Assembly (NCBI RefSeq): GCF_011761235.1 | Contig: NZ_JAAOYW010000002.1 | Location: 558,001-622,000 of the forward strand | Direction: 5' to 3' | Length of the DNA: 64,000 bases | Source: Frigoribacterium faeni | GTDB taxonomy: Bacteria > Actinomycetota > Actinomycetes > Actinomycetales > Microbacteriaceae | Shown: positions 28,157-37,292 of the stretch, piece by piece | How positions within the stretch are numbered: position 1 is the first letter of the stretch | Layout of the letters: the number at the start of each line of letters is the position of its first letter | Notes under the pieces: generated by a model | Databases searched by the model: none | Told to the model about the DNA's origin: nothing | The model's input: the letters and a program-made list of their open reading frames with translations, nothing else | Made by a program: the position numbers and the translations under genes

Positions 28157-29436
28157 CGCGCCCCTCCGACTGGTCCGCGCTCGACCTCGCGTCCGATCCC
28201 GTGCCGGGACGCCCTGACGACATCCGGGCCACGGCGACCGACGCGCGCGGCACAGCCCAGCTCATCGAGTCGCAGGTCGCCGACCTGCGCCGCCTCGGCA
28301 CCGCCGAGGGCTGGGACGCCGACTCCGGTCGCACGTTCGCCACGGACGCGCCGGTGCTCGCCGATGCGATCGCCCGCGCACAGGCGCGCTACGCGGGGCT
28401 GGCCGCCGCGCTCGACGCCTACGCGACCGGGCTCGAGGGCTTGCAGAGGCGGGCGGACGCGGCGCTCGCCGACGCGGAGGCCGCCGCAGTCGCCGGGCGA
28501 CGCGCCCGAGCACTGCCCGTCGACGCCACACCGGGAACGGTCGAGGAGGCCGACCAGATCGAGACCCGCGAGCGGGCGATCGCCGCCAGCTCGTCGGACC
28601 ACGACGACGCGCTCGGGGTCGTCCGCCAGCTCGTCGGGTCGGGCGGCGGGGGCGAGCTCGGCCTCCTCGACGACGCCTTCGTGGCCGCCCTGGTCGCGGC
28701 CGGCGACGACGAGCTCAAGGATTCGTGGCTCGATCCGGCCAAGCAGTTCGTCCACGAGAACCGCGGCGTCATCAACGTCGTCAAGGACGTGCTCAAGGCC
28801 CTCGGGCCGGTGCTCACCGTGGCGGCGATCGTGTTCCCCGCGGCAGCCCCTGCCCTCCTGGCCGTGGGTCTCGCGCTCGCCGCCGTCACGCTGCTGCTCA
28901 CCCTGGCCCAGGCGGTCGCCGGCGACGCGACCGTCGGTGACGTGCTCGCCGACCTCGTCGACGTCGGGATGGCTGTGGTCGGCATCAGCGGCGCGCGCGC
29001 CGTCGCCACGGCCGTGGCGGCGACCCGCAAGTCGGTCGTCACGAGCCGCTCGATGGCAGCGGCGCGCAAGGCGGTGTCCGGGAGGGTGCCTGCCCGCAAG
29101 GTCGATGCCGCGTTCCGCAGTGCCCGCGTGGCAGAAGAGGCGAAGGTCGGCCGGCTGGCCGACGCCATCGCTGCGAGTCCGGTCACCCGCGTCGTTGATG
29201 GCCTCCTGACCGGGGGCGCGTGGGAACTCACGCAGCTGCGGTTGCTCGCGGCCGGCGGCGGAGGGCCCCTGGCCGCGCAGGTGTGGAGACCAGGGATCGC
29301 CTGGGCGGCGGCGATCGGTCCCTACGGTGCCGTGGACTTCGTCAGATCGGGAGTCGAGGTGATCGGTCACGGCCGCGACTACGGTGCCGGTACCTACTGG
29401 GACACGAAGACCGCGGTCCACGTCGGGAGCCTCTGA
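28153..29436 (+). CDS. Putative type VII-secreted protein with WXG-like N-terminus
   Basis: 427 residues. The first ~130 form a long helical pair with GWDADSGRTFATDAP at the turn, like the N-terminal targeting module of large actinobacterial T7SS substrates. A hydrophobic block at residues ~215-260 (VLTVAAIVFPAAAPALLAVG and following) could insert in membrane. The C-terminal ~150 residues are Ala/Arg-rich and helical, ending YGAGTYWDTKTAVHVGSL. No toxin fold is recognised. Coupled to the small ESX-like gene upstream and to the next gene by a 3-base overlap. Confidence 0.72.
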   Translation: MTRPSDWSALDLASDPVPGRPDDIRATATDARGTAQLIESQVADLRRLGTAEGWDADSGRTFATDAPVLADAIARAQARYAGLAAALDAYATGLEGLQRRADAALADAEAAAVAGRRARALPVDATPGTVEEADQIETRERAIAASSSDHDDALGVVRQLVGSGGGGELGLLDDAFVAALVAAGDDELKDSWLDPAKQFVHENRGVINVVKDVLKALGPVLTVAAIVFPAAAPALLAVGLALAAVTLLLTLAQAVAGDATVGDVLADLVDVGMAVVGISGARAVATAVAATRKSVVTSRSMAAARKAVSGRVPARKVDAAFRSARVAEEAKVGRLADAIAASPVTRVVDGLLTGGAWELTQLRLLAAGGGGPLAAQVWRPGIAWAAAIGPYGAVDFVRSGVEVIGHGRDYGAGTYWDTKTAVHVGSL

Positions 29437-30077
29437 TGGCTCGCGGATACGCCATCACGCTTCCCGTCGGGTGGCATCGACTCTCGCTGAGGGACGACGA
29501 CCAGGCCGTGGTCCGATCGGCAGAGCACCGGTTCCTGACCCGCGACGACGATTCCGCCCGCTCGGCGCTCGCCCGTCACCGCTTCCGCGAGACCGTGACC
29601 CGCCTCGTCGCCCGGGCCCGGGCCACCGGCGTCGTCGACCTGTTCGTGCATGCCGGCCCGTCCCGCACCGGCATCGGCCCCATGTCGCTGACTGTCTCGG
29701 TCGTCGCGGGGACCGGCCTCGACACCGAAGACCGCCTCGTAGACGATGACGATCCCGTGGCGCCCCGGTTCGTCCGGGTCTCCCTCCCCGCCGGCCCGGC
29801 CTTGCGGAGAGCCCGGCGCGAGGCCGTGCCCCTCGCCGACGTGGTCGACGACGTCATCGCCGTGGGCGACCCCGAAGCCTGCGCGCCGGACGCAGACGCG
29901 GCTCGGCGGAGGGGCCAGGGGCACGAGACCGACAGCGCCTCCCTCGATCACCTGATCGCCCTGCCCGACAGCGCCGGGGCCTGCCTCATGCTCTCGTTCC
30001 GGGCGATCGGCGGTCCCCACGTCGAGGCGGAGCTCCACCATGCCGACTCGATCGTGAGGACGCTGCGGTGGACGTGA
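29436..30077 (+). CDS. Unrecognised soluble protein of the type VII-like operon
   Basis: 213 residues, no signal peptide or membrane span. It opens MARGYAITLPVGWHRLSLRD and is strand-rich, with an Asp/Arg-rich middle. Proteins of this shape often sit next to actinobacterial ESX-like genes, where some act as chaperones, but no family is certain. The ATG overlaps the preceding stop (TGATG) and its end overlaps the next gene by 10 bases, so it belongs to the same transcript. It shares a PVGW/PRW-type beginning and general layout with the 180-residue last gene; relatedness is only suspected. Confidence 0.62.
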   Translation: MARGYAITLPVGWHRLSLRDDDQAVVRSAEHRFLTRDDDSARSALARHRFRETVTRLVARARATGVVDLFVHAGPSRTGIGPMSLTVSVVAGTGLDTEDRLVDDDDPVAPRFVRVSLPAGPALRRARREAVPLADVVDDVIAVGDPEACAPDADAARRRGQGHETDSASLDHLIALPDSAGACLMLSFRAIGGPHVEAELHHADSIVRTLRWT

Positions 30078-31402
30078 TCCTGCGCGACCGAGTCGTGGCA
30101 CGCCGCACGGCCGTGAGCCCGTTCGTCGGCGGGCAGAGCTCACCTTCTGCCGTCGTGGTCGACACCACAGGCGGAGTCGCACTGCGGTCTCCCGACGGTC
30201 GATGCGAACCCTTGTTCTCGGTGAGCGACATCGTCCGTGGTGGGTGGTCGTCGAGCTACCAGATCCCCGGCTCCGCACTCGACGTCGGTCACTACGGACT
30301 GGTCTGGATCCAGACGACGGTAGGCATGGTCACCTTCACGTTGGACGACTGGTGGCCGCTCCGCCCTGCCGACCCGGACCAGTCGCCTCTCGAGAGCAGC
30401 GGCTTCGTGACGCTCTTCGACCTGGCGGGCGTGGCAGCGTCGAAGGAGGCGCCACCGGCGTCCCTCCACGAGGACATCCTCGCGGCGGTCGTCCCGACGT
30501 TCAACCCGACGGTCATCGTCCGAACTCCGCGACAACGAGCGCAAGGCTTCGCGATCATGGCCCTCGGGCTGAACTACGTGGCCCTCATCGTCACGTTCCC
30601 CATCGTCGCCCTCATCGCCCCTTCGCCGGTCTCGTTCGCGCCCTGGATCATCCCGATGTGCGTCCTCGGGTTCCTCTGCGCCCTGGCCTCGGCTGCACCC
30701 CTGCCGTCGTGGCGGCGAGTGCCCCGACGGATCACCGCACCGGCCTCGAGCGCACCCGCCGGGACATGTCCGGCGTGGTTCCGTCGACATGCCCGCATCA
30801 TGGCCTCAGCCGGTTCGCTCGCCGTCGTCGACGGTGTCGGGGTCTCGTCGCGGGTGTCCTGTGACGAGGGCAGGGAAGGGCCGTTCGCGCTGAGGGAATT
30901 CGATGTCCGACGCTCCAAGCAGAGGGGCCGGGGCACCCTCGTCGTCTGGGACAGCGCAGGGACCCCCCGCCTCGTCCTCCCTCTTGAGTTGTGGGCACCA
31001 TGTCCGAAAACCCTCACGGCTCTCAAGGCCACTCTGGTGACGGCAGGTCTCACGGAGAACAGGCGCCGGCGACGAGACGTGGAGCTGCCGGCACCATTCG
31101 ACGTGGAGCACGGCCGCGGTGACGGGATGGCAGCCGGTTTCGGCCTCGGACCGTGGCGCGTCGCACCGATCTTCGGCAGCGCCCGACTCTGCGTCCTCGC
31201 CTCGGGGATGCTCCTGCCGTTCCTCTTCGCGATCGATCTCGTCGACGAGCTCGCGGTGCAGGTCGCAGCGCTCATGTCAGCCGCTGCGCTCATCGCATCG
31301 GACGTCGCCGTTCTCCCGGTCGCCGCCTGGGCTGTCTTCGGGCGGCCGACCCGAGGAGGACTCCTCGGCGTCGTCCGACGCTGGAAGGAGAAGAGATCAT
31401 GA
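30068..31402 (+). CDS. Membrane protein of the type VII-like operon
   Basis: 444 residues. A ~150-residue strand-rich N-terminal domain precedes two membrane helices (residues ~160-180 and ~190-210). A second cytoplasmic domain (~215-380) follows, then two more helices (~375-425). The layout soluble domain-2TM-soluble domain-2TM resembles nothing I can name with confidence. Starts with GTG. Base composition is visibly less GC-rich than the flagellar genes on either side, which fits acquisition as part of an inserted block. Probably the membrane anchor of the operon. Confidence 0.65.
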   Translation: MDVILRDRVVARRTAVSPFVGGQSSPSAVVVDTTGGVALRSPDGRCEPLFSVSDIVRGGWSSSYQIPGSALDVGHYGLVWIQTTVGMVTFTLDDWWPLRPADPDQSPLESSGFVTLFDLAGVAASKEAPPASLHEDILAAVVPTFNPTVIVRTPRQRAQGFAIMALGLNYVALIVTFPIVALIAPSPVSFAPWIIPMCVLGFLCALASAAPLPSWRRVPRRITAPASSAPAGTCPAWFRRHARIMASAGSLAVVDGVGVSSRVSCDEGREGPFALREFDVRRSKQRGRGTLVVWDSAGTPRLVLPLELWAPCPKTLTALKATLVTAGLTENRRRRRDVELPAPFDVEHGRGDGMAAGFGLGPWRVAPIFGSARLCVLASGMLLPFLFAIDLVDELAVQVAALMSAAALIASDVAVLPVAAWAVFGRPTRGGLLGVVRRWKEKRS

Positions 31403-31941
31403 CGTTCGGCATCGACCACGACCCGCGATGGGTGCCCGTGCTGGGGCTGGAGGCCCGCATGGTCGACGGCGCGCCTCCTTCGCCCTTGCCGGCCGGGAGC
31501 GACGTCGTGCGCGAGCTCATGCTCGCCGATCGGGCCGCGGCGGGGTTCGTGCTGGCCGACGACGCCGAGCCCGCCGCGGCGCCGGTGGCGTGGGCCACGC
31601 TCCACGTGGAGGACGTGCCCGGGTGCACCGTCGACGCCGTCGTCGAGGGGTTCCGTGCCGTGCCGTCGGCCGTCTCGGCGACGGCCGTCTATCCGGTCCA
31701 CACCCGACTCGGCCCGGCGGTGCGACTGCAGCACGACCGCATCCACCATCTGCCCCTCAACGACGTCAGATCGCCCGGCAGCGTCCTCGTCACCCACGCG
31801 ATCTGGCTGTGGCAGATCGTCGACGACGGCGACGAGGTCGTCGTCAGTCTCGGGACCGAGATGCCGGTGCCCCACCCGGCCGCCGAGGCGCTGCCCCTGT
31901 TCGACGACCTGGCCCTCGGCTTTCGTTCGGTCTCTTCGTAG
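31399..31941 (+). CDS. Unrecognised soluble protein, last coupled gene of the type VII-like operon
   Basis: 180 residues with no membrane span. It begins MTFGIDHDPRWVPVLGLEAR and is rich in short strands and in acidic residues. It ends FDDLALGFRSVSS. The ATG overlaps the upstream stop (ATGA) and GGAGAAGAGA serves as ribosome site. Function unknown; its place suggests a chaperone or accessory protein for the ESX-like pair. Confidence 0.62.
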   Translation: MTFGIDHDPRWVPVLGLEARMVDGAPPSPLPAGSDVVRELMLADRAAAGFVLADDAEPAAAPVAWATLHVEDVPGCTVDAVVEGFRAVPSAVSATAVYPVHTRLGPAVRLQHDRIHHLPLNDVRSPGSVLVTHAIWLWQIVDDGDEVVVSLGTEMPVPHPAAEALPLFDDLALGFRSVSS

Positions 31942-32020
31942 TCACCGCCGCCTCGGTTCCCACCTCGTCTTGCCCCAGTCCCCATCCCGTCCCCATCCCC
32001 ATCCCTGAGGAGCCCTTTCC

Positions 32021-32536
32021 ATGACCACGCCCGTCCCCCACACCGATCCCACGTCCGTCGTCCACCGGCCCTCCCCTCGGCAGCTCCTGGTCGTGGCCAA
32101 GACCCGCTTCGTGCTCTTCGCGATCGTGATCGGCCTGGCGGTGCTGAGGGGCAACTGGACGGCGTTGGTCATCCTCGCGGTGCTGGCGCCGATCCTCGCC
32201 GTCGGGCTCGTCTGGTACGTCCGCGGCACCACCGTGACGGTGTCGGGCACGCAGCTCACCTACCGGCGCCCGTGGTCGACGAGGACCGTGTCGTTGGACG
32301 GCCGACAGCGGGGGCTGCTGTGCGTTGTCGACCAGCGCGTCCAACGGCTCGGCGTCCTCGCGGTCCGCGGCGCGGACGACACGCGCATCGTGCTCACCGA
32401 GGGGTACTTCGACTTCCCGGCCCTGGCCGACGTCGCCGGACGATGCGGCGTCCAGATCGTCTCCCCCGACCAGCCGCTGACCGGCAAGCAGATCCGGGCC
32501 GTCGCGCCGCGTCTGATCCCGCGCTGGATGGCCTGA
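32021..32536 (+). CDS. Two-helix membrane protein with PH-like cytoplasmic domain
   Basis: 171 residues. Two adjacent membrane helices (residues ~28-68: RFVLFAIVIGLAVLRG and ALVILAVLAPILAVGLVWYV) are followed by a strand-rich domain (GTTVTVSGTQLTYRRPWSTR ... LAVRGADDTRIVL), the layout of small bacterial PH-domain membrane proteins. TGAGGAG precedes the ATG. It lies 79 bases after the type VII-like operon, perhaps on the same transcript. Role unknown. Confidence 0.68.
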   Translation: MTTPVPHTDPTSVVHRPSPRQLLVVAKTRFVLFAIVIGLAVLRGNWTALVILAVLAPILAVGLVWYVRGTTVTVSGTQLTYRRPWSTRTVSLDGRQRGLLCVVDQRVQRLGVLAVRGADDTRIVLTEGYFDFPALADVAGRCGVQIVSPDQPLTGKQIRAVAPRLIPRWMA

Positions 32537-32579
32537 GCCGCGACACGCGCCCGCAACACGGGGCTGGCAGGATGCTGCG

Positions 32580-33374
32580 GTGACCGACACCCCCGCGAAC
32601 GACGGCACGCGCGACGCCACCCCTGTCGCCCGGCCCTCCTCCCCCGCCCCGACCCACCCGACGCCCGACTCCGCCGCGCGCGACACGACCCTGTCGCCCG
32701 ACGCGGCACTGTCGCCCGACACGGCGACCCCGCTCGTCGACGACCCGGCCCTCACCGAGAACGCCGCGACCGTCGACGCCAACCGGCACACCTTGGTCGA
32801 GAACGTGATGGGGGTGCTGACGGGAGTCTTCATCGCCTCCTTCGGGTTGTTCCTGCTCAAGGCGAGCGGCTCCGTCTCGGGCGGCACCGCGGGTCTCGCC
32901 CTGCTGCTGGACTACGCGGGCCCGTTGTCGTTCGGCGCGCTCTTCATGCTCGTCAACGTGCCGTTCTTCGCCCTCGCGGTGTGGAAGAAGGGGCTCGGCT
33001 TCACCCTGCGGACCGTCCTCACCGTGGCCATGGTCTCGGCGATGTCGTACCTGCACCCGGCGGTGTTCCACATCGAGAGCGTCGACCCCGTCTACGGCAC
33101 GCTCGGCGGCAACCTGCTCGTCGGCGTCGGCCTGCTGATCCTGTTCCGCCACGGGGCCAGCCTCGGCGGCATCAACATCCTCGCGCTCGTGCTGCAGGAG
33201 AAGCTCGGCTGGCGGGCCGGCTACGTGCAGATGGCGGTCGACGTCGTCATCATCCTGTTCTCGCTCACCGTCGTCAGCCCGTGGACGGTCCTGCTCTCGG
33301 CCGCGGGCGCCGTCGTGCTCAACCTCGTGCTCGCTCTCAACCACAAGCAGGGGCGGTACCTGGGTCGCACGTGA
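32580..33374 (+). CDS. YitT-family membrane protein
   Basis: 264 residues. A ~70-residue disordered N-terminus rich in T, P and D precedes about five membrane helices. The conserved YitT pattern is clear: KASGSVSGGTAGLALLLDY, GLLILFRHGASLGGINILAL, and the VVSPWTVLLSA end. YitT proteins are widespread but of unknown function. GTG start at 32580 with AGGA upstream. It lacks the C-terminal DUF2179 domain of longer relatives. Confidence 0.85.
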   Translation: MTDTPANDGTRDATPVARPSSPAPTHPTPDSAARDTTLSPDAALSPDTATPLVDDPALTENAATVDANRHTLVENVMGVLTGVFIASFGLFLLKASGSVSGGTAGLALLLDYAGPLSFGALFMLVNVPFFALAVWKKGLGFTLRTVLTVAMVSAMSYLHPAVFHIESVDPVYGTLGGNLLVGVGLLILFRHGASLGGINILALVLQEKLGWRAGYVQMAVDVVIILFSLTVVSPWTVLLSAAGAVVLNLVLALNHKQGRYLGRT

Positions 33375-33497
33375 CCACTTCGGGGGTGATCTCGGGTGAT
33401 TCCGCTCTCAGGTGCGACACAGGATCGAGGAAGTCTCTACGTTGGGCCAGGGGCCGACGATCGTCGACGCCCTCCCCGAGGCCAGAGGAGTCACGAC

Positions 33498-33773
33498 ATG
33501 ACCTACGACCAGAACACCCCCGCCACCGCGAACGGCACCGCCGCCCGCTACAACGTCCTCGCGATCGTCGGGTTCATCCTGGCCTTCGTCTTCAGCCTCG
33601 CCGGCCTCGTCGTCAGCATCATCGCGTTCTCGCAGATCAAGAAGACGGGCGAGCGCGGCCGCGGCCTCGCGCTGGCCGGCATCATCATCAGCGTCGTCTT
33701 CATGATCCTCAGCATCGTGCTCAGCATCTCGGTCTTCTCGGCCGGCATGTCGCAGGTCGGCACGACCTACTGA
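33498..33773 (+). CDS. DUF4190-like small membrane protein
   Basis: 91 residues with two membrane helices (NVLAIVGFILAFVFSLAGLV and GIIISVVFMILSIVLSISVF) separated by the basic turn QIKKTGERGRGLALAG, the DUF4190 pattern. GAGGAG precedes the ATG. A possible promoter (GCGACA, 18 bases, TACGTT ending at 33443) lies in the 123-base gap upstream. Followed by a very strong hairpin terminator. Function unknown. Confidence 0.82.
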   Translation: MTYDQNTPATANGTAARYNVLAIVGFILAFVFSLAGLVVSIIAFSQIKKTGERGRGLALAGIIISVVFMILSIVLSISVFSAGMSQVGTTY

Positions 33774-33788
33774 TCCACCCCCGGTGCC

Positions 33789-33829
33789 GAGGAGGCGCGG
33801 TGTCCGTTCGACGGGCACCGCGCCTCCTC
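33789..33829 (+). terminator. Strong hairpin terminator after the DUF4190 gene
   Basis: GAGGAGGCGCGGTG (33789-33802) pairs perfectly with CACCGCGCCTCCTC (33816-33829); an inner CCGT/ACGG extends the stem to a 3-base loop. It lies 16 bases past the stop and faces the convergent mannosyltransferase-like gene. Confidence 0.85.
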
Positions 33830-33886
33830 TGCGTCCGGGCACCGGCAGGCCTGCCGGTCAGGGCCGCGGCCTAGGCCTGGATCGGG

Positions 33887-35149
33887 CTACGGGGGCCAGA
33901 CCGTCCAGAGCAGCACGATCGCGACGACCTGGAGCGCGACGCTCGCGACGATCGTGACGACCACGCGCCTCCTCGTGCTCGACAGCTGCGGGTCGCCCAG
34001 CAACGGCGCCAGCGGCATGAGCATGCGGAAGCTCGACTGCTGCGGCAGGAACACCGCCACCAGGTACGCGACGTAGCCGATCGTGTACGTCTGCAGCTCG
34101 AGCCCGAGCCGTCCCGAGCGGCGCACCAGCCCCACCGCGACGCCCACGAGCAGCAGCACCACGGCCACGACCCCGAGCCACCCGGCCGTCGCCGCGCCGA
34201 AGCGGAACCACGGCGTGAAGGGCACGAAGCCGTCCGCGCCGATGTAGTCGCGCCACCACGACGACTCCGTCGCGAAGTAGCCGTCGCGCTCGCCGGTGAC
34301 GATCGTCACGACCAGGGGCCAGGCGAAGCCCGCGGCGGTGACGACGAGCCCCGCGATCCAGATGCGCACGTGCTCGGCCAACGGCTCACGGTCGGGCTCG
34401 GCGCGGTCGGAGCCGTCGGCGCGGTGGGCGCGTCGGGCGCGGACCAGCCGCACGAGCCAGGTCAGCCCGAGCGCCGCCGACAGCGCGAGCGCACCGGGGT
34501 GCGCGAACGAGGCGAGCACGCCGAGCACCGTGAACCAGGCCCAGCGCCGGGCCGTCATCGCCAGCAGCGCGCCGAACATCAGCAGCAGGAAGAGCCCCTC
34601 GGCGTACGGCACCTGCAGCACGAACGACATCGGCGCCGTGCAGAAGAAGACGGCACCCCAGAAGGAGGCGCGCGCGTCGAACCGGGACAGCATCAGCCGG
34701 TGCAGCACCAGCGTCGCCCCGGCCCCCGCCAGCACGGCGACGACGAGCGCCGCGATCAACCAGTCGCCGCCGACGACCGGCCGCACGACCCGCACGAGCG
34801 CCGGGAACAACGGCATGAAGGCCCAGGCGTTCTTGACGACCTGGCCGTCTCCGTCGCGGGGCAGCTCGGACGGGTAGCCCTGCTCGGAGATCTCGCGGTA
34901 GAACCGGGCGTCCCACGACGAGAGGTAGCCGGCGAAGCCCGGCCCGCCGTCGTGCTGGGCCCACGTGGCGGTCGCCGTCAGGGCGTGCACGAGGGCGAGC
35001 ACCGCCGTCGTGAGCAGGCGGGAGGCCGCGTAGACGCCGAGCAGCACGAGCGTGGTGGCGAGGCCGGGGCGGGGCAGGCGGAGGGCGCCGGTGCGCGGGG
35101 CGGGCGGCTCCGGCTGGGTGCCGCGCCGCGCCTCCGTCCCCGTCGTCAT
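33887..35149 (-). CDS. PIG-V-like membrane mannosyltransferase family protein
   Basis: 420 residues with about ten membrane helices. The first loop after helix 1 holds YLSSWDARFYREISEQGYP, the WD-x-x-[HW]Y-like motif characteristic of PIG-V-type GT-C glycosyltransferases, and AWAFMPLFPALVR follows, also typical. Such enzymes use polyprenyl-phosphate sugars on the outer membrane face. The acceptor in this organism is unknown. ATG at 35149. Transcribed alone toward the terminator of the DUF4190 gene. Confidence 0.8.
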   Translation of the reverse strand: MTTGTEARRGTQPEPPAPRTGALRLPRPGLATTLVLLGVYAASRLLTTAVLALVHALTATATWAQHDGGPGFAGYLSSWDARFYREISEQGYPSELPRDGDGQVVKNAWAFMPLFPALVRVVRPVVGGDWLIAALVVAVLAGAGATLVLHRLMLSRFDARASFWGAVFFCTAPMSFVLQVPYAEGLFLLLMFGALLAMTARRWAWFTVLGVLASFAHPGALALSAALGLTWLVRLVRARRAHRADGSDRAEPDREPLAEHVRIWIAGLVVTAAGFAWPLVVTIVTGERDGYFATESSWWRDYIGADGFVPFTPWFRFGAATAGWLGVVAVVLLLVGVAVGLVRRSGRLGLELQTYTIGYVAYLVAVFLPQQSSFRMLMPLAPLLGDPQLSSTRRRVVVTIVASVALQVVAIVLLWTVWPP

Positions 35150-35271
35150 CGCCCCTGTCTACCTCGCGGGCGCTGGGAGGCCGGTGCCCCGTACCCCGCG
35201 CGCCCGGGCGGCTCGCGACGCGCGGCCGGCGCCGGCCGGCCGGCCGCCGCACCCCGGAGTGCGGCCGCCGC

Positions 35272-35327
35272 ACCCCGGAGTGGACGATGCACCCCGAAAC
35301 GACGGGGTGCATGGTCCACTCCGGGGT
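35272..35327. repeat. 56-bp intergenic palindrome (type B1)
   Basis: ACCCCGGAGTGGAC-G-ATGCACCCCG (35272-35296) pairs with its inverted copy (35303-35327), broken only by a G/G mismatch, leaving a 6-base loop. A partial copy, GCCGCACCCCGGAGT, precedes it twice in tandem. It lies in the 275-base gap between the PIG-V-like gene and flgE, which holds no gene. Confidence 0.8.
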
Positions 35328-35368
35328 TCGGGACGAGGTGGGGCGGCGAGCTGGGCGACGGGGCGGAC

Positions 35369-35414
35369 GCAGGAGGCGCGGGCCGGTCTCGAGGACCGGG
35401 CCCGCGCCTCCTGC
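35369..35414 (-). terminator. Terminator after flgE
   Basis: GCAGGAGGCGCGGG (35369-35382) pairs with CCCGCGCCTCCTGC (35401-35414), with inner CCGGTC/GACCGG and a 5-base loop. It begins 10 bases past the flgE stop and marks the end of the fliH-flgE block. Confidence 0.87.
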
Positions 35415-35424
35415 GCAGCTGTGG

Positions 35425-36597
35425 CTAGCGCTTCAGGTTGGTGAGCTCCTGCAGCACCTCGTCCGACGTGGTGATGATGCGGGCGTTCGCCTGGAAGCCG
35501 CGCTGGGCGACGATGAGGTTGGTGAACTCCTGCGAGAGGTCGACGTTGCTCATCTCGAGCGTGCCGCTCGACAGCGAGCCGACGCCGGGCGAGCCGGGCA
35601 CGCCGAGCGCCGCGTTGCCCGAGTTGGCCGTGGCGCGGTAGCCGGACGAGCCGGCCTTCTCGAGGCCGCCGGGGTTCGCGAAGGTCGCGAGCGCGATGCG
35701 GCCGACGGCGAGCGACTCGCCGTTGCTGAACTGGCCGACGAGCGTGCCGTCCTTCGAGAGGCTGAAGCCCTTGAGCGTGCCTGCCTCGCGGCCGTTCTGG
35801 TCGGTGACGGCCACCGTGTTGAGCGCGGCGAAGCCGGTGACCTTCGACAGGTCGACCGTGATGCCGCCGACCGTGAGCGAGCCGGCCCCGTTCTGGGCGC
35901 CGTCGGTGAAGGTCAGCGCCGTGCTGCCCGGGGTGCCGACGCCGTCGGTGCCCGTGACGTTCCAGCCGCCCTGGGTGCGCGTGAACGACAGGGTCAGGGT
36001 GCGCTCGGTGCCGAACGCGTCGTAGATCTTCGAGTCGCGCGTCAGCGTCTCGCCGACCGGGGTCTCGGACGGCAGGTTGCCGGCGACGTTCGCGCCGGTG
36101 GTGGCCGTGGCGGGGGCCGCGCCGTTCAGGGGCAGCATGATGTCGCCCACCGCGCCTCCGTCGTTCACGACGCCGTTCGTGGCCGAGTAGCCCTGCACGA
36201 TCTTGCCGTCGGACGACACGAGGCGGCCGTCGGCGTCGAAGTCGAAGGCGCCGGCCCGCGTGTAGACGGTGTCGTTGCCGAGGCGGGTGACGAAGAAGCC
36301 GTCGCCCGAGATCATCAGGTCGGTCGCCTTGCCGGTGGCCTGCGCGGAGCCCTGCGCGAAGTTCGTCGAGATGCCGGCGACCTGCACGCCGAGGCCGACC
36401 TGCGCGGGGTTGGTGCCGCCGATGCCGGTCTGCGGCCCGCCGGCGCCCTGGGTCATCTGCGACAGGGTGTCCTGGAACTGCGTCGTCGACGACTTGAAGC
36501 CGGCGGTGTTGACGTTGGCGATGTTGTTGCCGGTGACGTCGAGCATGGTCTGGTGCGACCGGAGGCCCGAGATGCCGGAGTAGAGGGAGCGGAGCAT
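35425..36597 (-). CDS. flgE: Flagellar hook protein FlgE
   Basis: 390-residue hook subunit. N-terminal rod/hook signature MLRSLYSGISGLRSHQTMLD then GNNIANVNTAGFKSS; C-terminal GTLEMSNVDLSQEFTNLIVA and QRGFQANARIITTSDEVLQE, which form the D0 coiled coil. The middle holds the hook D1/D2 domains. It is the last gene of the fliH-flgE block. In Bacillus-type loci flbD follows directly; here 7.9 kb of other genes and a terminator intervene. Confidence 0.97.
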   Translation of the reverse strand: MLRSLYSGISGLRSHQTMLDVTGNNIANVNTAGFKSSTTQFQDTLSQMTQGAGGPQTGIGGTNPAQVGLGVQVAGISTNFAQGSAQATGKATDLMISGDGFFVTRLGNDTVYTRAGAFDFDADGRLVSSDGKIVQGYSATNGVVNDGGAVGDIMLPLNGAAPATATTGANVAGNLPSETPVGETLTRDSKIYDAFGTERTLTLSFTRTQGGWNVTGTDGVGTPGSTALTFTDGAQNGAGSLTVGGITVDLSKVTGFAALNTVAVTDQNGREAGTLKGFSLSKDGTLVGQFSNGESLAVGRIALATFANPGGLEKAGSSGYRATANSGNAALGVPGSPGVGSLSSGTLEMSNVDLSQEFTNLIVAQRGFQANARIITTSDEVLQELTNLKR

Positions 36598-36748
36598 GGT
36601 GCTGCCTTTCGGACGGAGCTGAGGAGGCGCGTCCTGCGCGGGGGGACCGGTCGCGTCCTGCGTCCGGGCGGTGCTGAGAAGTGCGGGGTGGGGTGCTGCG
36701 TGGTGCGGGGCCGGTGCCGGCGCGGGCCGGTGGCAGCGGTCCTCGTCG

Positions 36749-37189
36749 CTAGGCCGTCGGCGTCGCGGAGATGCCGGAGATGAGATCCAACGCGACCTCC
36801 TTCCCGCCGACGGTGACCTTGGGCACGGACTCGGCGAACGAGACGCTCGTGGCGGTGCCGGTGACGGCCTTGCCGTCGGGCCCGGTGTAGCTGACCTCGC
36901 GGCCGACCAGGGCGGACGCCGACGTGCGCATCTGCAGCGAGAAGCCCTCGTTCGCGGTGGTCGTCTGGTTGGTGATCTGCTCCATCATCGACAGCTGCGT
37001 GGTCTGCGACATCATCTGGTTCGTGTCCATCGGCGACGACGGGTCCTGGTTCTTGAGCTGCGTGACCAGCAGGTTCATGAACATCTCGCTGTCCATGGAG
37101 GACTTGGTCGTCCGTCCCGCGGAGGACTGCTGGGCCGCGGCCATGACGGCCGGGTCGACGGTTCCGGAGATCTGGTCGATCGAGGGCAT
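36749..37189 (-). CDS. flgD: Flagellar hook capping protein FlgD
   Basis: 146 residues with the conserved FlgD N-terminal segment: MFMNLLVTQLKNQDPSSPMD, then the TQLSMMEQITN helix. The C-terminal part (VGREVSYTGPDGKAVTGTAT) corresponds to the short Gram-positive form without the full Ig/Tudor-like cap. It guides hook assembly and then leaves. Gaps of 102 and 151 bases separate it from fliK and flgE, and neither holds a gene. Confidence 0.94.
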   Translation of the reverse strand: MPSIDQISGTVDPAVMAAAQQSSAGRTTKSSMDSEMFMNLLVTQLKNQDPSSPMDTNQMMSQTTQLSMMEQITNQTTTANEGFSLQMRTSASALVGREVSYTGPDGKAVTGTATSVSFAESVPKVTVGGKEVALDLISGISATPTA

Positions 37190-37292
37190 GGGCTGTGTCT
37201 TCCTGTGGAGGGCTGGAGGTCGGGTTCGGAGGGGCTGCGGGCTGGGGGCTGGGGGCGCGGCTGCGGCTGGTCGGCGGGCGCGGGTGTGCGCG

